Below are positions 35,741 through 42,573 of a stretch of DNA of 42,573 nucleotides, piece after piece; positions within the stretch are counted from its first letter, which is position 1, and each line of letters begins with the position of its first letter. The notes under the pieces were generated by a model. That model was given only the letters and a program-made list of their open reading frames with translations. It was not told the DNA's origin and made no database searches. Source of the DNA: an uncultured Hyphomicrobiaceae bacterium (GTDB lineage: Bacteria; Pseudomonadota; Alphaproteobacteria; Rhizobiales; Hyphomicrobiaceae); contig CALMPK010000103.1 of NCBI GenBank assembly GCA_937873575.1, forward strand, positions 1 to 42,573. The letters run 5' to 3'. Both the position numbers and the translations under genes were made by a program.

Positions 35741-35983
35741 GTGGGGGAACTCTTGGAAAGCTGGGCCTTCGCGATCGCAGGCATCGTCGGCTGTGCCCTT
35801 GGCGCCCGCTACCGCGTGGCGGCCCTCATCGCCGCGACATTGCTTGCCGCGGCCCTTCTCGCTGTTGCCTTTTTGAGCGGCGTTCTCGGCTTTTGGCAGT
35901 GCGCGCTTGCCATGCTCGTGCTGCAACTCGGCTATGTCTCAGGACTGGTGCTCGGGTCGCTTTGGCGCGGCGGATCGAGCTAG
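35741..35983 (+). CDS. small membrane protein downstream of a glycosyltransferase
   Basis: An 80-residue hydrophobic protein with two or three helices (about 7-18, 23-43 and 46-72) and a short tail. I do not recognise the family. GTG at 35741 is chosen because the upstream part of the open frame is Arg/Pro-rich and crosses a pair of near-identical 17-18 nt direct repeats (35697-35714, 35721-35737). The ribosome binding site is weak, and TTG 35753 is possible. It converges with exoY and may be co-transcribed with the GT4 gene 275 nt upstream. Small membrane proteins that tune ExoY-type transferases exist, but nothing here shows that role. Confidence 0.5.
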   Translation: MGELLESWAFAIAGIVGCALGARYRVAALIAATLLAAALLAVAFLSGVLGFWQCALAMLVLQLGYVSGLVLGSLWRGGSS

Positions 35984-36001
35984 TTTTCCGTCGATTGCAC
36001 C

Positions 36002-36781
36002 TTAAGAGGTATCGCCCGACCGCAGCACCGCCGGGATTGTTTTCAGGAGGATGACGAAGTCCGAGGCCATGTTCCAGTTGCGAACATACTCGGCGTCGAG
36101 TGCGACGCGCTCCTCATAGGAGAGGCTGTTGCGGCCACTCACCTGCCATAGACCGCTGATCCCCGGCCGCGCGCGCAGGTACGTCTCCTTCTCTGCGCCG
36201 TAGCGCTCGAGCTCGCTTTCAACGACCGGCCTTGGCCCGATGCAGCTCATGTCACCCTTGAGAACGTTGAAGAGCTGCGGCAGCTCGTCGATGCTCGACT
36301 TGCGGATGAGGTTTCCGATGAATGTGACGCGCGGATCGCGCTTCAGCTTCTGCGTCATGCGCCATTCTTCGGCGCTAACCGGATCACGTGCCAAGTGGGC
36401 CCGCAGCACCTCGTCGGCATTCGGCACCATTGTGCGGAACTTGTAGCAGGCGAACCGTCGCCCACCGAAGCCGATCCGCGAATGGGCGAAGATTACTGAA
36501 CCGCCTTGTGAGAATCGCAGCAGGAGCGAGATGACGAGAAGAAGCGGCGCCAGGAGAACGAGAACAGTGGTGGCCAGAGCGAGATCGAACGCTCGCTTCA
36601 ATGCCGAGCCGACGGGAACGTTGGGCGCTTGACCTTCCGAGTATCGGCTACGACGCAAGCTGGCCCAGCTCTGCATGGCATCGTCGAACGCCGGAAAGCC
36701 CTGCATTGCGAAGATTGCCGGCACATACCGTCGGCGTGCAACCCCGCTTGAGACTGTGTCGAGCTTGGTGGCAGTTCGCAT
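36002..36781 (-). CDS. exoY: undecaprenyl-phosphate sugar-1-phosphate transferase (ExoY/WbaP type)
   Basis: Initiating polyprenyl-phosphate sugar phosphotransferase, 259 residues. It loads the first sugar phosphate on undecaprenyl phosphate at the inner membrane. The single membrane helix is at about 66-88, then the catalytic domain: YKFRTMVPNADEVL, the DELPQLFNVLKGDMSCIGPRP core and the RPGISGLWQVSGRNSLSYEE motif. This is the short, one-helix ExoY form rather than the five-helix WbaP form. AGGGG lies 8 nt before the ATG, with a small CGAAGC-tgaa-GCTTCG hairpin just upstream (36797-36812). Galactose or glucose 1-phosphate is the usual substrate, not determinable here. Confidence 0.94.
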   Translation of the reverse strand: MRTATKLDTVSSGVARRRYVPAIFAMQGFPAFDDAMQSWASLRRSRYSEGQAPNVPVGSALKRAFDLALATTVLVLLAPLLLVISLLLRFSQGGSVIFAHSRIGFGGRRFACYKFRTMVPNADEVLRAHLARDPVSAEEWRMTQKLKRDPRVTFIGNLIRKSSIDELPQLFNVLKGDMSCIGPRPVVESELERYGAEKETYLRARPGISGLWQVSGRNSLSYEERVALDAEYVRNWNMASDFVILLKTIPAVLRSGDTS

Positions 36782-37210
36782 GGAGATACCCCTGAACGAA
36801 GCTGAAGCTTCGAGCGACGCAAGGAACTCCTGCGCAGCTCAGCGAGCGCACGAGGCCGCTCGGGATGGAGACATCGGCTTCATCAGGGTCGCCGTTGGAC
36901 ACATATCAAACAAGAATGGAAATGGGGGTAACGCCAAGGTGGGTGGTGGCACACCCGTAACACTTCTGATCCAGATTTCTCACTCAGATTCCGGACGGTA
37001 CCGAAGGCGGGTGTGTAGTCTGCCAAAGGCAACGGGAGCGCATATCCTCCGCTCGTCCCGCGAGAACGCAACTTTCAGCGCGTATCTTGAACGGCAGCGG
37101 CGCGGCCCTCGTCTGGGCCGCGCCGCTGAAGCAAACCGTGATGTATCACGTGTGATGCGATCGGCTCAGACGTGAAGCACCTCGCGCTTTGACCGGAGGC
37201 GTGGTGCACC
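36782..37210. other. 429-bp intergenic region between exoY and the pseudo-receiver regulator
   Basis: No gene recognised. It should contain the exoY promoter (minus strand) and the end of the regulator transcript. It holds the strong inverted repeat at 37095-37128 and the small palindrome ATCAC-GT-GTGAT at 37145-37156. A less GC-rich stretch lies at about 36900-37000. Confidence 0.5.
37095..37128. repeat. perfect 14-bp inverted repeat, possible terminator
   Basis: The arms CAGCGGCGCGGCCC and GGGCCGCGCCGCTG pair without mismatch around a 6-nt loop (TCGTCT). It lies 83 nt past the regulator stop codon on the minus strand, a usual place for a terminator, but no T-run follows on either strand. 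Confidence 0.55.
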
Positions 37211-37990
37211 CTAGCCGGAGAGCTGGAGATCACCGTTGAGGAACCCGTTGGCGAGGAATGCCACTTCGGTTCTGTTCTTCGCCTTCAGCTTCTTCATGAT
37301 CGTGCGAACGTGCACCTTCACGGTGCTCTCGCACATGTTGAGTTCATAGGCGATGATCTTGTTCGCCTTCCCTCGTCTCAAGGCTTCCACGACGGCGGCC
37401 TGACGCGCGGTGAACATGCCGTTGAAGTAGCGCTGCGAGTTGTTGCACTCGTCGGGCGTGCGTTTCGCAGCCATCAGACTGCTCGCCGGCACGTAGACCC
37501 CACCGGCACTCACCAGGCGGATGGCCTCGATCGCGACCTTGAACGAAAGACTTGTCGGGATGTATCCGCGTGCGCCCTGATCGAGCGCATCGACGATCTC
37601 GTCGAGATCCTCGGCGTCGGACATCACCGCCACCGGCACACCGTTGGCCGATTGCGACAGATTGGCCAATTCGTCGCCGGACCCATAGTCGCTGAGCTTA
37701 CCGCTGATCGACAAGATCACGAGCGCGACTGGCCGTTCATCATCGCTCTCGAGCCACTCTTCGACACTCGAATACGCGACGATGGAACCTTCGCAATTCT
37801 GCTGGAACGACTGTGCCAGCGAGTCACGGACCAGCGTGCGCTTCTCGATGAGGACCACGGCACCCTCACCCAACACGCAACGCCCATCAGGCGCGTCCAT
37901 GTCGGTGCTTGAGCCGCGGCTGCGATCCGACGTTTGGTTTCGCAGTGCATCATTGCTATGGACGACGTAGGTTTGGTGCCCCTCGGGCAT
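37211..37990 (-). CDS. LuxR-type regulator with degenerate receiver domain
   Basis: A 259-residue transcription factor with a receiver-like domain (about 43-160) and a LuxR helix-turn-helix (about 193-253: FTARQAAVVEALRRG, then NKIIAYELNMCESTVKVHVR). The receiver lacks its phosphorylation site. The acidic pair is Glu49-Lys50, the acceptor Asp is Ser94 (VILSISG), and the conserved Lys is replaced in YIPTS; only Ser124 remains. Control by ordinary phosphotransfer is therefore unlikely. GGAGG stands six bases before ATG 37990, which decides the start over one five codons up. It sits between exoY and the methyltransferase-like gene, so control of the polysaccharide genes is the natural inference. 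Confidence 0.9.
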   Translation of the reverse strand: MPEGHQTYVVHSNDALRNQTSDRSRGSSTDMDAPDGRCVLGEGAVVLIEKRTLVRDSLAQSFQQNCEGSIVAYSSVEEWLESDDERPVALVILSISGKLSDYGSGDELANLSQSANGVPVAVMSDAEDLDEIVDALDQGARGYIPTSLSFKVAIEAIRLVSAGGVYVPASSLMAAKRTPDECNNSQRYFNGMFTARQAAVVEALRRGKANKIIAYELNMCESTVKVHVRTIMKKLKAKNRTEVAFLANGFLNGDLQLSG

Positions 37991-38302
37991 GGCAACCTCC
38001 TGCACTCGGTCAAAACGCTACTTTTCCGTATGCAAGCGACAGCGTCCCGACTACCGCACTGCCATCATTTACGTCGGTAACTATAACTGCAAGCGAAATA
38101 TGGATATATGCGGTACATCGGTAGTGGTAGGCGGAATGTGGCAAGTCAAAACTGAACGCCGCACGTCCATTTCGAAGTTGTTAGATTGCTGAAATAACGA
38201 TCTCGACTGCACGTTTTTCTGGCGCTGCGGTGCAGCATGGCGAACGGGTACATGGCACCCCGGTCGGCAGATCGCTCACGATGGGATAGCGAGGGAAAAG
38301 CG
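37991..38302. other. 312-bp AT-richer region upstream of the regulator
   Basis: No gene recognised. It holds the leader of the regulator gene at 37990 (minus strand). The part from about 38050 to 38200 is clearly richer in A and T than the rest of the locus, with runs such as AAATATGGATATATG. The 9-mer TGCAAGCGA occurs twice, about 60 bp apart. A promoter and binding sites are likely here, but I cannot place -35 and -10 boxes with confidence. Confidence 0.45.
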
Positions 38303-39748
38303 TCAGCGAGAAGCGCTGCGCGGGTCCAACACCGCAACGTCGGGCGAGACCGTAAGAAGCTTGGCGCTCCATTCGCGCGTAGGCCGGAACTCGACCATGA
38401 TTTCGTCGAGAGATACGCTTGGTATAATGAAAACGAAATCCGGACGCCGTTGCTTCATCTCGTCCATCGAAACGACCGGGACGTGCAGGCCCGGCGTGAA
38501 GCTGCCGTGGAAGCTCTGATCGACATGGACCATGCAATCGAGAAAGTCCGGCCCGATGCCGCAGTGATGCAGCAGCGTGTTGCCGTTACCCGGCTCGCCG
38601 TAGGCGCAGATCTTTTGCCCGGAGCCTCTCGCCGACAGGAAGAATGACAGTAGCCGGCGCTTGAACTTCCTAACGTGCGCGGAAAATCCGGCATACGCAT
38701 CAACATCGCAGAGGCCGCTCTTTCTTTCGCGGCCCAGCAGGCGAGCGACGGAGTTGTTCAGCGGACGCGCCGACGACGAGTGTGCGAGCGTTACGCGCAA
38801 CTGTGCTTCGGGACCGGCAAGCTCCTCGACATCGGTGATCTTCAATCGGTGATCGGCGGCGAGCCTATCGATGGTGCTGAGCGAGAAGTAGCTGACGTGA
38901 TCGTGCCGGAACTGATCGAAGTTGGTATCGGCGATAATGCTTTGGAGGTAGGGGAACTCCAAAATGGCGACACCGCGCGGCTTCAACAGGCGAGCAACAC
39001 CCGAGATGAAGTCGTGGAGATCGTCAGACTGACTGATTATGTCCCTTGCGAAGATCACGTCGCCCGCTCGATCCCGGGCCAACAGATCTTTCGCGACGCG
39101 ATCGCCGAACCTCTCGACCCGCGTCGGAATTCCCTGGCCGATCGACCTCTGCGCCGCCTGCTCGATCAGCTCTATTCCGAGCACGGTGACACCCAGCTCG
39201 CGCATGTGCTCGAGAAATGCCGAGCCGTTCCTCGACAGCTCGACGGCCAGTGCTCCGGAGCCCAACCGAAGACGCTTGACCAGACCGCGACAGAACCGAC
39301 GCGTTTCCTGAAATCGGCGCGGATTTCCGGCGGACCTCCCGTGCTGCACCCGACCGATCTCTGTCGTTGGAAGCGATGATCGAAGCTGGACCAGGCAGCA
39401 CGAGCTGCAGACGAGAACATGCAGCGGGAAATAGTGCTCCATCTCGACGAGCCGCTCCGCCGCGAGGTAGTCGTCGCGCAGTGGTGACATGCCGAGATCG
39501 ATCAGTGTCTGCGTGACCTCGGCCCGGCACAGCCGGCAGGTGCACAGGCTTGGTGCCGACGCAGCTTGGCGCGTCTTTACGCGCTTCTTCTTCGCGACCG
39601 TCTTCTTGGACTGCGTCACCCGCGCTGCGACGTCGAGGGCATCCCTTGCCACGACGAGCGGAGTGAGCGCGGCCAGCGCTTCGGGACGGGAGCTTTCAGT
39701 ATCGACCGGCGCCCTCGCTGGCTCCGGGCCTCGTGCCCCGCCGGCCAT
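38303..39748 (-). CDS. divergent sugar C-methyltransferase-like protein
   Basis: A 481-residue protein built like the nucleotide-sugar C-methyltransferases. It has an N-terminal zinc-binding domain (Cys71, Cys74, Cys114, Cys117/118 in CRLCRAEV and VCSSCCLVQL), a SAM-methyltransferase core and a C-terminal domain with YGEPGNGNTLLHHCGI. The core keeps HDHVSYFS (282-289), but the SAM motif reads VELSRNGS (169-176) instead of the usual acidic VEIxSNDG, so cofactor binding may be altered or lost. About 70 extra N-terminal residues include the Lys/Arg-rich KKTVAKKKRVKTR. AGAGGTGA precedes ATG 39748. It starts four bases after the glycosidase-DUF4214 gene, forming one operon. Confidence 0.8.
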   Translation of the reverse strand: MAGGARGPEPARAPVDTESSRPEALAALTPLVVARDALDVAARVTQSKKTVAKKKRVKTRQAASAPSLCTCRLCRAEVTQTLIDLGMSPLRDDYLAAERLVEMEHYFPLHVLVCSSCCLVQLRSSLPTTEIGRVQHGRSAGNPRRFQETRRFCRGLVKRLRLGSGALAVELSRNGSAFLEHMRELGVTVLGIELIEQAAQRSIGQGIPTRVERFGDRVAKDLLARDRAGDVIFARDIISQSDDLHDFISGVARLLKPRGVAILEFPYLQSIIADTNFDQFRHDHVSYFSLSTIDRLAADHRLKITDVEELAGPEAQLRVTLAHSSSARPLNNSVARLLGRERKSGLCDVDAYAGFSAHVRKFKRRLLSFFLSARGSGQKICAYGEPGNGNTLLHHCGIGPDFLDCMVHVDQSFHGSFTPGLHVPVVSMDEMKQRRPDFVFIIPSVSLDEIMVEFRPTREWSAKLLTVSPDVAVLDPRSASR

Positions 39749-39752
39749 GACT

Positions 39753-41765
39753 TCACCTCTCTTGCGGCTGTGCGTTGGGAGGGGAGCGCGAGGGCCGGTG
39801 CAGACCGGCGTCATAGGCACCATGCGAGCTGCGGTGCTTGCGAAATTCCTCGGAGCGTATCAATCCGGCGAACACCTCTTGCCGGTCCAATCCGCGTCCA
39901 AGCTCGTCGACATAACCTTCGAAGCCCTGCCCATCGGGATCGCGGCGCAGCAGCAAGCGGTAGGCGAGCGTAACGAAGTCCTGGTTCGACAAGGATTCCA
40001 CGCGGTACTTCGACACGAACTCCGCCGAACCGAGGAGGCTCATCAGCAGCTCGTCCGCACCGAGACCGCTTTTCATCGCCGCCTGCCATGTCTGCAATCC
40101 GAAAGCCTCGGGCCAGCGGCCGAGGACGAGGCAATAGGAGTAGAGAACCTGATCGCGTTCACTCTCCAATTTCTTGACGGCATTGAGCGAGCAGCTTCGC
40201 CGTATATCGGGCAAGCGCGTGACCGCCCGGACCGGCGGCGGCGATGGCACTTCCAGAGTGGCGTACAGGACTGGATGGGCCGTGCGAAACTCCTCTGACG
40301 CTACGAGAGCCGACACGTAATCGGCGCGGCTTGCATTGGCGGCATCGATGGCCGAAAGAGCGCCGGGCCCAGCGCCTTCTGTCATCTCGCTGCCGAACAG
40401 CAGACGGTGGAGGCCAAGAGCGAACTCGCGGTTCGACATATCCGCCGTCTTGTTCCGTGCCGCGAACTCCTCGCTGTTGAGAAGAACAAGAACGAGTTGC
40501 TCGGCCGTCAGGTGCGCGGGCATCTGGCTCGCGTACGTTTCGCTGCCGGCACCATCCGCGTCACGGCCGAGGACGAGACAAAAAACGTAACGCACCACCG
40601 TTTCTGGCCGGTGATCGGCCGCGCGCCGCGCCGCGTCGAGCGAGCATGTGCGCTGCACTTTCAGCAAGGGCGGTTCCGACGGCTCGCTGGCTTCCGCCGC
40701 CAGCGTCGCGGATGGCGCCCCCGAAACTCCGCCGGCCGCACCGATCATACTTTTCAATGCTGCATAGACCGGCTTCTTCTCTCCCAGTGCCCAGGATGCC
40801 CCGCTCTTCTCGACCCGGACCAGGCCCATGTGCGCTTCATAGTTTGTTCCCCAATAGGGCTCGTCGAGCAGCTCGTAAACATGGGCGGCCTGCACGCCGT
40901 ACCGTTGCCTCAACTGCCGCAAGCGTTCGACGGACTTGGCGAGCTCGCGGACCTGCGTGTCCTCCCCCTTCTGGCTGCCGAACGGGGCGTTGATCTCCGT
41001 AATCCATATCGGCCGCTCGTATTGCGCGAGCTCTTTCAGTGCCCATTCCGGGTCTCCCCCGTACATGTGCCAAACGGATATTTCCCAAGGTATCGCGTCC
41101 TGGCGCATGCGTGCGAACGCGCCGGTATGCCCCCAGCCCGCCGTGCCGACCGCACGCACCACATCTGGGTCCGCAGCGCGCGCGCCACTGGCGAGGCCCG
41201 TCAGCACGGCACTTACCTTCGCCCAGCGCCCGCCGTGATAGTCGAGCGGCGACACGCCGCCCGCCGGACCATAAGAGCAATCGTAGGTCACGCCGTCGTC
41301 GCGTTTCTCGCATGGTTCGAGGATCGCGTAGTTTTCGAGCTCGTTGCCGAGTTCCCACACGCGGATCTCGCCCTTGAAGGGCGCGACGAGCGCCAGTGCC
41401 AGATCATGCGCCTTGCGTTCCAGCACTTCGGGCGCCTCGGCATCGAGATCGAACGGCGGGGTGATGACCGGGAGCAATTCGATGCCGCGCGCACGCGCGA
41501 GGCCGTGCAGATGCTTGAGCTTGCCAAGTACCGCTGTGCCGGGAACGTCGACCCGGTAGGATCTCATGCCGAGATCGGCGATCAGATCGAGTTGCTGCTC
41601 GAAGCTCACGCCAGGGTAGGAGACGAGTGGATGGCCGTTGACACCCCAGGCGATATCCGCCCGCACCGGGGCCGCGAGGCCAGCGAGAATGCCGGCGATC
41701 AACACCGCGCCTGAGATCCTTCGGGCCGCCCCACTGATAAGGTCGTGAACGCCAAAGCTCGGCAT
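39753..41765 (-). CDS. secreted TIM-barrel glycosidase fused to four DUF4214 repeats
   Basis: A 670-residue exported protein. The N-terminal signal ends near AAPVRA (36). A clan-A glycoside hydrolase barrel (about 38-345, GH5/GH39/PslG-like) carries the acid/base Glu142 in WELGNELEN and the nucleophile Glu257 in IWITEINAPF. After a linker come four DUF4214-type repeats (about 390-437, 447-496, 539-586, 597-645), each ending in a SxEF box such as LLNSEEF or LIRSEEF. They form two similar modules, each opening with CSL(D/N)A. Starting at ATG 41765, with GGAG upstream, it is first in an operon with the methyltransferase-like gene. Cutting or binding of the exopolysaccharide is inferred. Confidence 0.87.
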   Translation of the reverse strand: MPSFGVHDLISGAARRISGAVLIAGILAGLAAPVRADIAWGVNGHPLVSYPGVSFEQQLDLIADLGMRSYRVDVPGTAVLGKLKHLHGLARARGIELLPVITPPFDLDAEAPEVLERKAHDLALALVAPFKGEIRVWELGNELENYAILEPCEKRDDGVTYDCSYGPAGGVSPLDYHGGRWAKVSAVLTGLASGARAADPDVVRAVGTAGWGHTGAFARMRQDAIPWEISVWHMYGGDPEWALKELAQYERPIWITEINAPFGSQKGEDTQVRELAKSVERLRQLRQRYGVQAAHVYELLDEPYWGTNYEAHMGLVRVEKSGASWALGEKKPVYAALKSMIGAAGGVSGAPSATLAAEASEPSEPPLLKVQRTCSLDAARRAADHRPETVVRYVFCLVLGRDADGAGSETYASQMPAHLTAEQLVLVLLNSEEFAARNKTADMSNREFALGLHRLLFGSEMTEGAGPGALSAIDAANASRADYVSALVASEEFRTAHPVLYATLEVPSPPPVRAVTRLPDIRRSCSLNAVKKLESERDQVLYSYCLVLGRWPEAFGLQTWQAAMKSGLGADELLMSLLGSAEFVSKYRVESLSNQDFVTLAYRLLLRRDPDGQGFEGYVDELGRGLDRQEVFAGLIRSEEFRKHRSSHGAYDAGLHRPSRSPPNAQPQER

Positions 41766-41786
41766 CGGACTTCTCCGTACCCTTTC

Positions 41787-41812
41787 GCCACGTTCGCGTG
41801 CCACGTTCGCGC
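41787..41812. repeat. tandem 13-bp direct repeat upstream of the glycosidase gene
   Basis: GCCACGTTCGCG plus one base occurs twice back to back (41787-41799 and 41800-41812), 22-47 bp before the glycosidase ATG on the minus strand. Position and spacing, just over one helical turn, would suit a tandem regulator site; chance duplication is the alternative. The remaining gap to eutB (up to 42185) holds only the weak ORF at 41931. Confidence 0.4.
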
Positions 41813-41930
41813 GCGAAGATGGAAAGGATGCGCCGCAACCCGTGTTGCTTCGACCTCGACAACCGTGGGTGCCGATGCACCTGTTTGGCTGAATGCTCCG
41901 GCGCTCCTACACCGAACGGCAGGACATCGC

Positions 41931-42131
41931 GTGAGCCGGACAGCCCGGTGGCGCAGGCCGTTACTGCTTTTGATGATAGTCTTGGGCCCCTTGGCTTTGC
42001 GCTGCGCCGCGGGATGCCAGGTCGGCGAGAACCCTTGCAGGTTCCTCTTGCCCGTGGACGCGAGCCCCTCACTGCACAAAGAGAAGGCAACCATCGAAAC
42101 CCGCGAGGCCCAATTCAACGCGCACGCTTGA
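41931..42131 (+). CDS. possible small lipoprotein or secreted peptide
   Basis: A weakly supported 66-residue open frame from GTG, with AGGA at seven bases upstream. The N-terminus is Arg-rich, followed by a 15-residue hydrophobic core (PLLLLMIVLGPLALR) and the lipobox-like AAGC. The rest is polar with one more Cys. It lies in the gap between the glycosidase gene and eutB, facing eutB. No family recognised; it may be non-coding. Confidence 0.3.
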   Translation: MSRTARWRRPLLLLMIVLGPLALRCAAGCQVGENPCRFLLPVDASPSLHKEKATIETREAQFNAHA

Positions 42132-42185
42132 CTTGCGCCACGGCTGCGGCCCTCATGACGTCGCTTGCATCGAGAATCGCGCCCA

Positions 42186-42573
42186 ATGCCCTTCCGCCAG
42201 CGCATCAAGTCGACGACCTACAGCTTCGCCACGCTGGCCGAGCTGCTGGCCAAGGCGTCGCCCCCGCGCGCCGGAGACCGGCTCGCAGGCATCGCGGCCG
42301 AAAGTGCGGAGGAGAACGTCGCGGCCAAGATGGCGCTCGCCGATCTGCCACTCCGCGCCGTTCTCGCTGAGCCGCTGGTTCCCTACGAGGCGGACGAAGT
42401 AACCCGCCTCATCCTCGACACTCACGACACCGCCGCCTTCCAAGCCATCGCGAGCCTCACCGTCGGCGAGTTGCGCGAGCTACTGCTCGAACCGGCGAAG
42501 GACAGCGGTAGACCCGCCCGGCTCACGGCCGCCCTGAAACCAGCTGTTCAGGAGGACCTCTCGACGCTGCGTT
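42186..42573 (+). CDS. eutB: ethanolamine ammonia-lyase large subunit, N-terminal fragment
   Basis: First 129 codons of EutB, the catalytic chain of the adenosylcobalamin-dependent lyase that splits ethanolamine into acetaldehyde and ammonia. The conserved opening is clear: YSFATLAELLAKASPPRAGD, GIAAESAEENVAAKMALADL and VPYEADEVTRLILDTHD. The gene runs off the window, so eutC and the active site are not visible. The start ATG has no obvious ribosome binding site. It belongs to a separate metabolic region; no compartment-shell genes are seen on this side. Confidence 0.92.
   Translation, partial: MPFRQRIKSTTYSFATLAELLAKASPPRAGDRLAGIAAESAEENVAAKMALADLPLRAVLAEPLVPYEADEVTRLILDTHDTAAFQAIASLTVGELRELLLEPAKDSGRPARLTAALKPAVQEDLSTLR

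Noticed and set aside
36947..36962. TGGCAC resembling half of a sigma-54 promoter
   Set aside because: No matching -12 TTGC element at the required spacing and no plus-strand gene downstream.

Overview
The window reads as chromosomal DNA of a GC-rich alphaproteobacterium, most likely Hyphomicrobiales. The basis is the high GC content, a two-subunit-type glycyl-tRNA synthetase (glyS), and an ExoY/ExoF/Wzx/Wzy polysaccharide locus of rhizobial style. The exact genus cannot be read from the sequence.

Left flank (1-10.15 kb): unrelated housekeeping and stress genes. An ABC-F ATPase gene is broken by a 121-bp internal duplication, and a glutathione S-transferase gene carries an in-frame TAA. Then come a gamma-glutamylcyclotransferase-like gene, an arsenite methyltransferase with all four family cysteines, glyS without glyQ, two small membrane-protein genes, tRNA-Lys(CTT), a ModE-type DNA-binding protein and cysQ.

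Central 31 kb (10.4-41.8 kb): a near-complete Wzx/Wzy-type exopolysaccharide locus in several divergent blocks. It encodes an ExoY initiating transferase, six glycosyltransferases (three GT2, three GT4), a Wzx flippase, a Wzy polymerase, a kinase-less Wzz and an ExoF/Wza-like exporter with a long coiled coil. A six-gene operon (22.7-28.7 kb) holds the full set for GDP-D-glycero-alpha-D-manno-heptose: gmhA, an hddC-gmhB fusion and hddA. Interleaved with these are an SDR epimerase/dehydratase, an RmlC-type epimerase and a homoserine-dehydrogenase-like SAF-domain oxidoreductase. Together they suggest a heptose-derived, further modified sugar. A divergent C-methyltransferase-like protein lies elsewhere in the locus.

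The most unusual part is the set of exported enzymes built into the locus. One is a GMC dehydrogenase with an FAD-GDH-type Fe-S cysteine motif and a small twin-arginine partner. The others are a GH140/DUF4038 apiosidase-like hydrolase and a TIM-barrel glycosidase fused to four DUF4214 repeats. I infer that the polymer may be oxidised, trimmed or anchored outside the cytoplasm. Two LuxR-type regulators flank the locus: one has a canonical receiver, the other a degenerate receiver lacking the phospho-acceptor Asp.

Right edge: a weakly supported small lipoprotein-like ORF, then the start of eutB (ethanolamine ammonia-lyase large subunit), cut by the window end. No insertion sequences, CRISPR arrays or integrases were recognised.
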